DNA of 56,403 nucleotides from an uncultured delta proteobacterium (GTDB lineage: Bacteria; Myxococcota; Myxococcia; Myxococcales; 40CM-4-68-19), in contig CAIWCD010000043.1 in assembly GCA_903911145.1 (NCBI GenBank), positions 1 through 56,403 on the forward strand, written 5' to 3'. Below, in pieces: positions 1-8,595 of the stretch. How positions within the stretch are numbered: the stretch's first letter is position 1; every line of letters starts with the position of its first letter. The translations under genes and the position numbers were made by a program. Below the pieces are notes generated by a model, which saw nothing but the letters and a program-made list of their open reading frames with translations, was not told the DNA's origin and ran no database searches.

Positions 1-105
1 CCGGGTCGCCCGTCTCATCCGCCAGCGCTCTCGAGCCTCGGCGCGCTGGCTACGCGAGGCTACTTTTCCGCCGCCGCGCCGCGTGTCACCCCGCGCTCAG
101 GATGA
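1..105 (+). CDS. C-terminal end of an unidentified protein (partial, cut by window edge)
   Basis: Frame 1 is open from the left edge to a TGA at 103-105. The tail reads ...GALATRGYFSAAAPRV... and cannot be assigned to a family. The main reason to think it is real is that its stop overlaps the ATG of the next small frame in an ATGA arrangement typical of translationally coupled genes. Only 34 residues are visible, so chance openness in GC-rich DNA is quite possible. Confidence 0.22.
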   Translation, partial: PGRPSHPPALSSLGALATRGYFSAAAPRVTPRSG

Positions 106-227
106 TCGCTCCGCCGCGGTTTGCGATGATCGCTTCCACCCTCTATGCGCTGATGGCCTTGCCTGGGTTTGCGCTCGCACTTCTCGTGGCGCTTCTGCAC
201 GCGGCCCGCAGCGGGCGCGGACGATAA
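102..227 (+). CDS. putative 41-residue single-pass membrane peptide
   Basis: A short frame starts at ATG 102, inside an ATGA overlap with the frame ending at 105, and stops at TAA 225-227. The product has one hydrophobic stretch (about residues 9-33, including LPGFALALLVALLH) followed by a basic end (RSGRGR), as expected of a small inner-membrane protein. The frame is also open upstream of the ATG to the window edge, so it could instead be the tail of a longer membrane protein. No family is recognised. Confidence 0.28.
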   Translation: MIAPPRFAMIASTLYALMALPGFALALLVALLHAARSGRGR

Positions 228-521
228 GAGGGGCCCTTCGCGCGATCACGGCTCGTGCAGTTGTTGTCGGACACAGACCCTGGTCCGATTCGATCGGCGG
301 GGTCCTACCGATCGAGATGAATCGGTTGAGGCGCGGATGCGAGTCCGGCACACACGCCGCCTTACCCGCTCGCAAGCATTCAATAGAATTGGAAGAATGC
401 CATTGGTGCGAAGAATCGCATACGTCCGCCTACAGCCGCGCACTCAAGCCGCGGAGCTTGCGATGTCAAGTCGCGTCACCCACCGTGACTCAAGAAACCG
501 CACCCGAATCCGAGGTTCACC
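228..521. other. non-coding spacer
   Basis: About 290 bases without a convincing gene. The frames that cross it are arginine-rich and look like GC-driven chance openness. It should hold the promoter of the lipoprotein gene at 522, but no clear -35/-10 pair or hairpin was found. Confidence 0.4.
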
Positions 522-1754
522 GTGCTGACTCGACTCCCGACCGCCGCGCTTCTTGCGCTCCTCGCAGTCGCCTGCGCGCCGCAAACCAACAGCCCGGACA
601 CCGAGTCGGCGAACGTCAAGTACACCAGCCGCGTTCACAAGATGCCCAGGCGGTATTCGGCACCGACCGCAGGGGCGAGCGGCGCGAAGCTCCAGTACTA
701 CGGTGGACATGTGATCTCAAACGTCACGATCTATGAGGTTCTCTATGGAGCCGGAACCTATGCGCCTGAGGTGAGCGGCTCTCAGATGGGAAATTTCTAC
801 TCTGCAGTCGTCCAGAGTCCGTACATGGATTGGCTCAGTGAATATGACACGACCGCAGTGTCCGTCGGGGGCAAGGCCGGAACCAACCAGCATATCGGCC
901 GCGGTAACTATGCCGGTCAGATCACGATCACCCCGAGCAGCAGCAGCGCGACGATCGATGACAGCGCGATCCAGGCGGAGCTGAATGGACAGATCAGCTC
1001 TGGAGCGCTGCCGACTCCGGATGCGAACACGATCTATATGCTGCACTTCCCCAAGGGCGTCGGAGTCACGCAGGGCGGGAGCGGCTCGTGCGCGGCGGGT
1101 GGCTTCTGCGCATATCACGGCACGTTCACGCGCAACGGTTCCAGCATCTACTATGGTGTTCTTCCGGATATGGAAGCGGGCTCCGGTTGCGACACGGGAT
1201 GCGGTGGAGATCCAACTCCGTTCAACAACCAGACCTCAGTGGCCTCACACGAGTTGATCGAGGCGGTCACGGATGCAGAGGTTGGACTCGCCACCACCAA
1301 TGGTCCGCCGCTCGCCTGGTATGATCAGAACAACGGCGAGATTGGTGACATCTGCAATGCGCAGCAGGGGGCGTTCGTCGGCGCTGATGGCGTGACGTAT
1401 ACCGTTCAGCAGGAGTGGTCGAACAGCCAGCAGGCCTGCGTCGATCACGGAGTCGGAGGGGCCGGTGGCGGCAGTGGCGGCGGCTCGGCAGGTGGCTCTG
1501 GTGGCGGCTCGGCGGGTGGCTCTGGTGGCGGCAGTGGCGGCGGTTCGGCGGGTGGCTCTGGTGGCGGCTCCGGTGGTGGAAGCGGCAACTCGTGCGGCCA
1601 CAATCTCTGCACGACCGGCGCGGCGTTGACCCCGTCTTGCGATCCCTGCGCGGCCCGGGTCTGCGGGGCTGATTCCTACTGCTGCGATACCGCCTGGGAC
1701 AGCACCTGCCAGAGCGAAGTCGGGTCGATCTGCGGTCAGACCTGCGGAGGGTAG
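522..1754 (+). CDS. secreted Zn-protease-like lipoprotein with Gly-Ser linker and Cys-rich tail
   Basis: This 410-residue protein begins at GTG 522 with a lipoprotein signal (hydrophobic core, then VACAP, Cys18), so it should be anchored in the outer membrane or exported. Residues about 45-310 form one domain containing SHELIEAVTDAE near residue 243. This HExxE-like motif recurs in bacterial secreted proteins with a zincin-like look, but the second metal-binding His of a classic HExxH is absent, so proteolytic activity is uncertain. A low-complexity GGSGGGSAGG linker (about 1456-1590) follows, then a roughly 50-residue Cys-rich module (CGHNLC...CCDTAWDSTC) of a type common at the ends of myxobacterial surface proteins. 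The 3' end overlaps the convergent alkB-like gene by 19 bp. The assignment as a secreted surface protein is firm; the enzymatic role is open. Confidence 0.8.
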   Translation: MLTRLPTAALLALLAVACAPQTNSPDTESANVKYTSRVHKMPRRYSAPTAGASGAKLQYYGGHVISNVTIYEVLYGAGTYAPEVSGSQMGNFYSAVVQSPYMDWLSEYDTTAVSVGGKAGTNQHIGRGNYAGQITITPSSSSATIDDSAIQAELNGQISSGALPTPDANTIYMLHFPKGVGVTQGGSGSCAAGGFCAYHGTFTRNGSSIYYGVLPDMEAGSGCDTGCGGDPTPFNNQTSVASHELIEAVTDAEVGLATTNGPPLAWYDQNNGEIGDICNAQQGAFVGADGVTYTVQQEWSNSQQACVDHGVGGAGGGSGGGSAGGSGGGSAGGSGGGSGGGSAGGSGGGSGGGSGNSCGHNLCTTGAALTPSCDPCAARVCGADSYCCDTAWDSTCQSEVGSICGQTCGG

Positions 1755-3304
1755 AGCGCCCGCATTCCACTGTTCGCGTTCGCCTTCATCGCAAGTGCGC
1801 GCTCCGCGTCGGTCGCATAGACGCGGTCCCACGCGAGCACCTTCGGCGTCATGATGAAATTCCAGAGCGGCGGAACCAGCGCGACCACAAGCGTCGTCAG
1901 ATACCCATTCAGCATCATCGGCGCGTCCGGGTAAGGTCTGAGATCAGGGTAAGGTACCTCTCCCTGCGCGTGATGGTGCGAGTGCCGCGTCAGGTTGAAC
2001 ATCGTCCAGGAGCTGATCCGTCGGTTGGTATTCCAGGAATGGTGGGGCTGCACAGGTGTCGCCGGGTCGCGGACCATCCCATAGTGTTCCATGTAGTTGA
2101 CGATCTCGAGCAGCGCCTTGCCCCATAGGGCGCAGGCCACGAAGAATCCCACCGCGCGCAGACCGCCCATGGCGAAGGCGAGGCACACGAGAATCAGGCT
2201 CAGGGCGTGCCCGCGGAGGAATCGGTTGTTCCATCCCAAGGGAGCCAACTGAAGCTTTCTCAATCGCTCGGCCTCGAGGTGCCACGCGCTGAGATTTCCT
2301 CTCCAGGTCGACGTCACCATATGTGCATAGACGTTGCGGCCGCGCGGCGCAGTGGCGGGATCTTCGCTGGTCGAAACGTAGCGGTGATGGCCGTAGACGT
2401 GCTCGATGGCGAAACTCGTGTCGAAGCTGAAGGCCAATAGGCAGCGGCCAATCAACATCGAGATCTTGTCCCAGGTGCGGTGCGTGAGTTCGTGGGCGGG
2501 GATCGTTCCAACCATGCCGATCATCAGGCCGGTCATCACCCATGCCGAAACGTGATGTCCGAACGCGGTCGCATCGCGAGCGGAGATGACGTCGTAGCCG
2601 GTGAGACGGGCGACGAGCGCGCCGAAGCCGAGAGGGTCGCCCGAGGAGACGCTCCAGACGGAAGCGAAGACGATCAGCGAGAGCAGAGGCAGGGCCATCC
2701 AGAGTTGGGCCGTGAGGATCTGGGGATGGCGATAGATCGGCGTGCTGGTGTCATCGCCGAGGAAGGCATCGCCAAGAATATAGGCGGTGAGCACCGAGAG
2801 GAGTCCCGCCGTGGTGTAGCGCCCGCCCGCGAGCAGCGCGGTCGCGGCGAAGAGGCCGATGAGGTGGAAGAGGAAGTATTTCAGGTAGTCGAACAGGCCG
2901 GCCTCTGCGGCCGCTGCGGTTGGTGCCGCGGGCGTTGTCGCGCTCGCGCGAGCGGCCTGCGGGACGATGCGGTTGCTTGCACGCACGCGTGCGGGCCGCT
3001 CAGACATCTCCACTTCCACGCGAACGTCTCCGCGCGGAACGCTCTGGCACGCGAGGATGTACCCGGCCTTCAACTCCTCATCGCTGAGCAGGTAGCTTGC
3101 CTCGGTCAGCTCGCTGACCTCGCCTGAGACGAGCTTGCACTTGCACGTCCCGCAGCCGCCGACGCGGCAGCTGTTGGGGAAGTCGATCCCCTCGCGCAAG
3201 GCTGCTTCGAGAAGCGTTTCGCTACGCTTGGACGCCACGCGGCGGCCGTTGATCTCGATGATCAGCTCGCGCTTTGCTGTCGAGTGCTGTTCCGCTGTTG
3301 CCAA
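1736..3304 (-). CDS. ferredoxin-AlkB fusion (alkane/fatty-acyl monooxygenase family)
   Basis: The 522-residue product joins an N-terminal plant-type [2Fe-2S] ferredoxin (Cys46, Cys51, Cys54 and Cys86) to a membrane di-iron hydroxylase. The hydroxylase part carries the AlkB-type histidine motifs HELTH (271-275), EHVYGHH (301-307), NYMEHYG (403-409) and RHSHHHA (440-446) among several membrane helices. Enzymes of this family insert oxygen into terminal methyl groups of alkanes or acyl chains at the inner membrane, taking electrons from a rubredoxin or ferredoxin; here the electron carrier is built in. The start is TTG 3304, placed by a GGAGAG ribosome binding site just upstream. It is divergent from an AraC-type regulator, which probably controls it. 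The substrate cannot be read from sequence. Confidence 0.9.
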   Translation of the reverse strand: MATAEQHSTAKRELIIEINGRRVASKRSETLLEAALREGIDFPNSCRVGGCGTCKCKLVSGEVSELTEASYLLSDEELKAGYILACQSVPRGDVRVEVEMSERPARVRASNRIVPQAARASATTPAAPTAAAAEAGLFDYLKYFLFHLIGLFAATALLAGGRYTTAGLLSVLTAYILGDAFLGDDTSTPIYRHPQILTAQLWMALPLLSLIVFASVWSVSSGDPLGFGALVARLTGYDVISARDATAFGHHVSAWVMTGLMIGMVGTIPAHELTHRTWDKISMLIGRCLLAFSFDTSFAIEHVYGHHRYVSTSEDPATAPRGRNVYAHMVTSTWRGNLSAWHLEAERLRKLQLAPLGWNNRFLRGHALSLILVCLAFAMGGLRAVGFFVACALWGKALLEIVNYMEHYGMVRDPATPVQPHHSWNTNRRISSWTMFNLTRHSHHHAQGEVPYPDLRPYPDAPMMLNGYLTTLVVALVPPLWNFIMTPKVLAWDRVYATDAERALAMKANANSGMRALYPPQV

Positions 3305-3380
3305 GGTCTCTCCGTCGCACGCCGTCGTCCGGCGGTTGAGTCTGACTCAAAGAGTACGGCGGAGTGTGGTGCCTGTGCAG

Positions 3381-3415
3381 GTCATTCATTGACATCAATG
3401 GGTCATTTAATGACA
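3381..3415. promoter_or_regulatory. paired operator-like repeats between alkB-like and araC-like genes
   Basis: Two near-identical 13-bp elements, GTCATTCATTGAC (3381-3393) and GTCATTTAATGAC (3402-3414), lie 21 bp apart start to start, about two helical turns. Each is itself close to an inverted repeat (GTCAT...ATGAC). They sit in the roughly 120-bp divergent spacer, just upstream of the preferred regulator start at 3428. Direct repeats on one face of the helix are the usual form of AraC-family sites, so autoregulation and control of the hydroxylase are inferred. Confidence 0.55.
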
Positions 3416-3427
3416 CTCGATCGATCA

Positions 3428-4465
3428 ATGCCGACCCCTTCTGCGACGCTTCCTCTCCAGTACATCCGGCTCATCGGAGACCAGCTCGAGCGCATGGGCG
3501 TTCGGGTTGCGGGCTGGCTGGCCGCGAGCGGTCTCACTCCGCGCTGGCTGCGGGATCCGCGCTCGACGATTGAGTTCGCGCAGTTCCGCGAACTGGTCAT
3601 GCGCGCGGTCGCGATGTCGAACGAAGAGGCCCTTGGACTGCTCGTCGGGGAGAGGCTTCTCGCGAGCACGCACGGCCTGCTCGGCTACGCGGCGCTCAGC
3701 AGCGGGACGACCCGGCAGGCGATCGAGGTGTTCGAGCGTTTCACGCGGCTGCGCGCGCCGTTTCTCGACGTGGGCCACACCGTGCGCGCAGGGAAGGTGC
3801 GCGTGCAGATCGTCGAGGCGCTCCCTCTCGGCGAAGTGCAGCGCAGCGTGCTCGAGGCCGTGGTGCTCAGCGTGAAGAACCTGCTCGACTCGATCTCGCT
3901 GGGCACCTTTCGCGTGGTGCGTGTGAGCTTCCCCTTTCCCGCGCCGCCGTATGCGTCGCTCGCGCGGGAGATGTTCGACTGCGATGTTGCCTACGGGCAG
4001 TCGTGGACGGGCCTGACGATTCCGGAGAGTGCGCTCGATGTTCCGTTGCGCATGGCAGACCCGAATGCATTTGAAGAGGCCGCCGCGATCTGTGAGCGCG
4101 AACTCGAGAAGCTGCGCGCCAACGAATCGCTGGCCGCCAGAGTCCGTCGCCTGCTGCTGGAGAAACAGAACGGCTTTCCCTCGCTGCACCTGACCGCGCG
4201 CCTCTGCCACCTGACCGCGCGCACGCTGCACCGCCGGTTGCTCAACGAGGGAACGTCCTATCGCGCGCTCCTCGAAGATATCCGCGAGACGCTCGCCATC
4301 GAGCATTTGCGCCACGGACATTTCAGCATCAAGGAGATCGCCTTCACGCTGGGATATTCCGACGTGGCGAACTTCCGGCGCGCATTCAAGCGCTGGAAGC
4401 GGGTGCCACCTTCGGTGCATCGCGAACTCGCCGAACGACGAGCGCGCAAGGCGAAGTCGCGCTGA
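3428..4465 (+). CDS. AraC-family transcriptional regulator
   Basis: From ATG 3428 the product is about 345 residues. Its N-terminal roughly 200 residues resemble the ligand-sensing domain of the AraC subfamily with an arabinose-binding-like N-terminus (GLLGYAALSSGTTRQAIEVF). Its C-terminus has the two helix-turn-helix motifs of AraC proteins, with the characteristic second one FSIKEIAFTLGYSDVANFRR followed by FKRWKRVPPSVHR. In-frame ATGs at 3398 and 3410 are possible, but they would place the coding region over the repeat pair at 3381-3415. The divergent neighbour is the ferredoxin-AlkB gene, which suggests an AlkS/AlkR-like role in sensing a hydrophobic substrate; that role is inferred from context. 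Confidence 0.88.
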   Translation: MPTPSATLPLQYIRLIGDQLERMGVRVAGWLAASGLTPRWLRDPRSTIEFAQFRELVMRAVAMSNEEALGLLVGERLLASTHGLLGYAALSSGTTRQAIEVFERFTRLRAPFLDVGHTVRAGKVRVQIVEALPLGEVQRSVLEAVVLSVKNLLDSISLGTFRVVRVSFPFPAPPYASLAREMFDCDVAYGQSWTGLTIPESALDVPLRMADPNAFEEAAAICERELEKLRANESLAARVRRLLLEKQNGFPSLHLTARLCHLTARTLHRRLLNEGTSYRALLEDIRETLAIEHLRHGHFSIKEIAFTLGYSDVANFRRAFKRWKRVPPSVHRELAERRARKAKSR

Positions 4466-4575
4466 GAGCTTTCTGGTGTGAGCTGCTCAGTGGAAATGAG
4501 CTGGACGTCGAGGCAGCAGTTGTCTCCCCTCGCGCCTGGTGGGATCTTCCACTGCTCTCTTCCTCGAGGTGTCTT

Positions 4576-5889
4576 GTGGCTCGCCGATCTGCACCGAACT
4601 CCCGCCGCGTCATCGCTGATCTCGAGGAGCTCGCGCGTCTCACCTCGGACGAGAAGGGCGCGCAGCGCGTCGCGTGGGGACCTGTGTGGCGCAAGACGCG
4701 CGCATGGTTCGAAGAGAAGGTGAAGCGCGAGCTTGATCTTCCGACCTATCGCGACGCCGCGGGCAATCTCTGGGTGACGCTCGAAGGCGAGTCGAGGGAG
4801 AGCATCATCATCGGGAGCCACCTCGATTCTGTTCCGGCGGGTGGCTGGCTCGACGGATGCCTCGGCGTGCTTGCGGGTCTCGAGGTGCTGCGCCGCTTCA
4901 AGGCCGCAGGCCGCCCGCCCCTCACGATTCATCTCGTCGATTGGGCAGACGAGGAGGGCGCGCGCTTTGGTCGCTCGCTGCAGGGGAGCGCGGCGTCGGC
5001 AGGCTCGCTCGATCCGGTCGGCGAACTCGGCCATCTCGTCGATCGCGACGGCGTCACGCTGCCTGGTGCAATGAAGGAGAACGGCCTCGATTACCGCCGC
5101 ATGCTCGAGGCGAAGACGTGGCTCGACGGGCTCAAGGCGCGCGCCTATCTCGAGCTGCACATCGAGCAGGGGCCGGTGCTCGAGGCGATGAAGAAGCCGG
5201 TGGGCGTGGTGCTCGGCACGAAGGGTGTCGAGCGGTTCATGGTGCGTTTCCAGGGGCAGGCCTCTCACGCGGGCGCGACGCCGATGCGCTTGCGGCAGGA
5301 CGCGTTTCTCGCTGCCGCTGAGTTTGCGATCGCGACGCGCGATCTCGCAGTTCGCTTGAGTGGCCCGACGCCGCGCACGCGCGTGGTTGCAACGTGCGGT
5401 GTCGTGAAGGTGGGCCCGAACTTCGTGACTGCAGTTCCTGGTTGGACAGAGTTGTCGCTCGATCTGCGCGCGCTCGACGCGAAGGTGCTCGCGAAGCTGC
5501 TCGCCGGATCGCGCAAGGCCGCAGCAGTGGCCGCGAAGAACTGCCACGTCACCGTCGAGTGGTCGCCGCTGCTGCGCATCCCTCCGCGGCTCTTCGACGA
5601 GGAACTTCTCGCGCTCTGCCGCACCGCTGTGCGCGAAGTTTCCGGCGCTGCGCCCGAGTTGCCAAGCGGCCCGCTCCACGACGCCGCCGAGATGGCCGAT
5701 GTCATGCCGACCGTGATGGTGTTCGCGCAATCGTCGCCCGGGATCTCGCACTGCAAAGAGGAGGACACGCCGCGCCCCGCGCTCGACAAGGCGATCCGCG
5801 CGTTCCTTCTCCTCGTGGACGCAACTGTGCTGCGGCTCGCCCCTCGCGCGCCGGCCAGGACTGCGCGCTCCACCTCGCGAACACCATGA
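4576..5889 (+). CDS. M20-family Zn hydrolase, N-carbamoyl-amino acid/allantoate amidohydrolase type
   Basis: The 437-residue product starts at GTG 4576 with GAGG seven bases upstream. It has the di-metal signature of the hydantoinase/carbamoylase branch of peptidase family M20: GSHLDSVPAGGWLDG (His82, Asp93), DWADEEGARFG (Glu126-127), LELHIEQGPVLE (His195) and a C-terminal ISHCKEED. Members hydrolyse the amide or carbamoyl bond of N-carbamoyl-L-amino acids, allantoate or beta-ureidopropionate in the cytoplasm. No hydantoinase or allantoinase gene lies nearby, so the exact substrate is undecided. The last residues (APARTARSTSRTP) overlap the start of the downstream glycosylase gene in an ATGA junction, which points to a two-gene transcript. 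Confidence 0.88.
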   Translation: MARRSAPNSRRVIADLEELARLTSDEKGAQRVAWGPVWRKTRAWFEEKVKRELDLPTYRDAAGNLWVTLEGESRESIIIGSHLDSVPAGGWLDGCLGVLAGLEVLRRFKAAGRPPLTIHLVDWADEEGARFGRSLQGSAASAGSLDPVGELGHLVDRDGVTLPGAMKENGLDYRRMLEAKTWLDGLKARAYLELHIEQGPVLEAMKKPVGVVLGTKGVERFMVRFQGQASHAGATPMRLRQDAFLAAAEFAIATRDLAVRLSGPTPRTRVVATCGVVKVGPNFVTAVPGWTELSLDLRALDAKVLAKLLAGSRKAAAVAAKNCHVTVEWSPLLRIPPRLFDEELLALCRTAVREVSGAAPELPSGPLHDAAEMADVMPTVMVFAQSSPGISHCKEEDTPRPALDKAIRAFLLLVDATVLRLAPRAPARTARSTSRTP

Positions 5890-6485
5890 ACCTCCTGCTT
5901 ACGGAGATCCGCGGTTGCACGCACTGCGCGGGGAAGCTCCCCTTCGCACCGAAGCCGATTCTCAACTTCGAATCCGCCGCGCGCATTCTCATCGCGGGGC
6001 AGGCACCTGGAGTGAAGGCGCACGATTCCGCCACGCCGTGGAACGACGCGAGTGGCGAACGGCTTCGGCAATGGCTGGGGATTGAACGGGATCGATTCTA
6101 TGATCCAACCCTGGTCGCGATTGTCCCCATGGGTTTCTGCTATCCGGGAAAGGGACGCGCAGGAGACCTTCCTCCGCGCGAGGAGTGCGCCGCGCTCTGG
6201 CAGGAGAAGATTCACGCACAGCTGCGGAAGATCAGATTGCGGATCGTGATCGGCGAGTATGCGCAGGCGCACTATCTCCCCGAGCGCGGCGCGAACCTGA
6301 CTGAGACGGTGCAGTCTTGGAGACTGCGCCCGCCGGGGACCCTCGCCCTGCCGCATCCGTCACCGCGAAACAACCTCTGGTTGAAACGCAATCCCTGGTT
6401 TGAAGAGGAGCTCCTCCCCCACGTCAGGGCCGAGGTGCAGCGAGCACTCGCGCAGCCGGGCGGTGCGCGACCAGGCGTTCGTTAG
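5886..6485 (+). CDS. uracil-DNA glycosylase superfamily protein
   Basis: This 199-residue protein has two hallmark motifs of the UDG superfamily: AGQAPG (37-42), the water-activating loop region, and LPHPSPRN (155-162), the minor-groove loop with the conserved His-Pro-Ser. Cysteines occur as C11-x2-C14 and C85-x15-C101, a spacing compatible with the Fe-S cluster of family 4/5-like glycosylases. It would excise uracil or a related base from DNA. The start at ATG 5886 overlaps the previous stop. The stop codon overlaps that of the convergent histidine kinase gene within four bases. The superfamily is reasonably sure; the exact substrate is not. Confidence 0.82.
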   Translation: MNLLLTEIRGCTHCAGKLPFAPKPILNFESAARILIAGQAPGVKAHDSATPWNDASGERLRQWLGIERDRFYDPTLVAIVPMGFCYPGKGRAGDLPPREECAALWQEKIHAQLRKIRLRIVIGEYAQAHYLPERGANLTETVQSWRLRPPGTLALPHPSPRNNLWLKRNPWFEEELLPHVRAEVQRALAQPGGARPGVR

Positions 6486-8422
6486 CGTTCCGGGGCGGTC
6501 GAGTGAGCTCGGCGCATCACCCGTCGCAGCGTCGCGACCAGTCGCGCCGGGGAGTACGGTTTCGGGAGCACCGCGTCCGGCTCATCGACGGGTTGCGGCT
6601 CGTTGTCGAACCGGATGGATCCGTACCCGCTGGTGAGAACCACAGGCACGTTCGGATCGATGCGGCGCAGCTCCTTCATGGCCTCGATGCCATTCATGCG
6701 TGGCATCGGGAGGTCGAGCAGCACGACGTCGATCGGCGCAGATGGCGACCGGAACAGTTCAAGCGCTTCCGCTCCATCGCGCGCGACGATCACCGTGAAT
6801 CCGAACTCCCGCAGCAGCAGCTCGGTCGAGATGCGCACGTTTTTTTCATCGTCGACGAGGAGCACGACCCCGCTTCCGCGCAGCTCGTCTTCAGGCTCGG
6901 ATGTCGCGCCGAGGGGCTCGTTCGTGGAGGCGGGAAGAAAGACGCGAATGCGGGTGCCCTGCCCGCGGATGCTGTCGACCGCGATTGCTCCGTCGTGACT
7001 GCGCACGATGCCGAGGACGGCCGCCATTCCCAATCCGCGGCCGACGAATTTCGTCGTGAAGAACGGCTCGAACATCTGCGCGACCGTCGCCGCATCCATT
7101 CCAATGCCGTCGTCTTTCACCTCGAGCCAGACGTAGGTTCCAGCCTTCTGCGAACTGCCTGATACGCAGCGAGCGAACGCGGTCGCATCGTAGGTTCCCA
7201 TTCCGGTGGAGACCTCGACGGTCCCTGCGGGGTTCGCGATCGCCTCTGACGCATTGAGGACGAGGTTCATCACAATCTGGCGGATCTGGGTCGCGTCGCC
7301 GAAGAGAGTTGCAAGCCCGGGTGCAAGCTCGCGCGCGAGCGTCGCCTTCCTGGAGATGACCGCCTCAAGCATGTTCGCCATCTCGTCGACGAGTTCGCTC
7401 AGCTCCACGGGCTTGCGCTCGAGGCGCACCTTGCCTGCATACGCGAGCATCTGGCGGCAGAGATCGGCGGCGCGCTCAGCGGCGAGCGCGATGGAGTCGA
7501 GGTGGGCAGTGGCTGTCGCGGCGAGGTTCGCGCCGCGCTTGGCGAGCGCGACCTCATTCGTAATCACCGTCAGGATGTTGTTGAAGTCGTGTGCCACGCC
7601 TCCAGCGAGCACCCCGAGGCTCTCGATCTTCTGCACCTGCTGGACGCGATCCGCGAGGGCGCGTTGCTCGGCCTCGCTCTGCTTGCGATCGGTGATGTCG
7701 CGGATGACCGTGACGCGCGTCGGCCGCCCCTGGTGAGAGAGCGTCTTGCCGCGCACCTCAGCGATGAACGTGGTGCCATCCCGGCGGCGCGCGATTCCCT
7801 CGTAGGGCTCGGTGCTGCCTCTTCGGACGTTCTCCGCGACGACAGCGTGCGATTCGGGCGCTGTCAGGTCCATCAGCGACGCGCCAACCATCGAGTCCGG
7901 GGTGTAGCCGTACATCGCTGCGCCGGCTTCGTTTGCGAGGAGGATCTTGCCGTCCGCGTGAACAAAGACACCCTCGAACGCGGCCGACGAGAGCGTGCGG
8001 AATCGCTCCTCGCTCGCCGTCACCGCGCTGAGCGCGTCGTTCCGCTCGGAGACGTCGGAAATGAACGCGATGTTGAGTGGGCCGTCCGCCACGGCCACAC
8101 GCGTCGTGGTCACGTCGAAGGGGAATTCTGTGCCGTCCTTGCGCAGCCCGCGAGACTGGTACCGATACGGGCGGCGGTCTCCGTGATCGCGCTGGGTGAC
8201 CAGTTCGCGGACCTGCGCCCGGTGCGACGGCGCGATCTGCTCGAGCAGCGGCGTGCCGCGCAGCTCTTCTGCACTCGCATATCCGAATAGGCGAATATAG
8301 CTCGGGTTGACGTCGAGAATGATTCCGTTGCGAGAGAACCCGATCGCCACAGGAGACTCGTCGAACAACGTCGGGAGCCAGCCATGCACCTCGACCGGAT
8401 CTCCTGCTCCTGCCGCAGACAT
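6482..8422 (-). CDS. PAS-PAS hybrid sensor histidine kinase with C-terminal receiver
   Basis: The 646-residue product has two PAS domains (about 15-130 and 140-255), a HisKA dimerisation helix with phospho-acceptor His278 in GGVAHDFNNILTV, a HATPase_c domain (about 385-500 with DDGIGMD and GRGLGMAAV), and a receiver domain (about 516-640) with Asp524/525, phospho-Asp570 in LLDLPMPRMNG and Lys621. There is no membrane segment, so it should act in the cytoplasm. The HDFNN-type kinase with a fused receiver often works in phosphorelays. No response regulator gene adjoins it, so it is an orphan, as is common in myxobacteria. ATG 8422 is preceded by AGGAGGG. Confidence 0.93.
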   Translation of the reverse strand: MSAAGAGDPVEVHGWLPTLFDESPVAIGFSRNGIILDVNPSYIRLFGYASAEELRGTPLLEQIAPSHRAQVRELVTQRDHGDRRPYRYQSRGLRKDGTEFPFDVTTTRVAVADGPLNIAFISDVSERNDALSAVTASEERFRTLSSAAFEGVFVHADGKILLANEAGAAMYGYTPDSMVGASLMDLTAPESHAVVAENVRRGSTEPYEGIARRRDGTTFIAEVRGKTLSHQGRPTRVTVIRDITDRKQSEAEQRALADRVQQVQKIESLGVLAGGVAHDFNNILTVITNEVALAKRGANLAATATAHLDSIALAAERAADLCRQMLAYAGKVRLERKPVELSELVDEMANMLEAVISRKATLARELAPGLATLFGDATQIRQIVMNLVLNASEAIANPAGTVEVSTGMGTYDATAFARCVSGSSQKAGTYVWLEVKDDGIGMDAATVAQMFEPFFTTKFVGRGLGMAAVLGIVRSHDGAIAVDSIRGQGTRIRVFLPASTNEPLGATSEPEDELRGSGVVLLVDDEKNVRISTELLLREFGFTVIVARDGAEALELFRSPSAPIDVVLLDLPMPRMNGIEAMKELRRIDPNVPVVLTSGYGSIRFDNEPQPVDEPDAVLPKPYSPARLVATLRRVMRRAHSTAPER

Positions 8423-8595
8423 TTGGGGTCACCCTCCTGAGGCTGGCGCGGCCGATCGCGCGACGAGGGCGGGGACTCTAGCCCGAGCCTCGTGCACTGT
8501 CAGTGCTTGTCCGATCGGCGCGACGCGGCCCTGTTGTATTGTCGAATGCTTCGGACCCGAATCAGATCTGCACACCCATTCGAGGAGTCAACCGC

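Noticed and set aside
4258-5751. Long open frame on the minus strand opposite the regulator and amidohydrolase genes
   Set aside because: Arg/His-rich, no family motifs; it mirrors the third-codon GC bias of two well-supported genes on the other strand.
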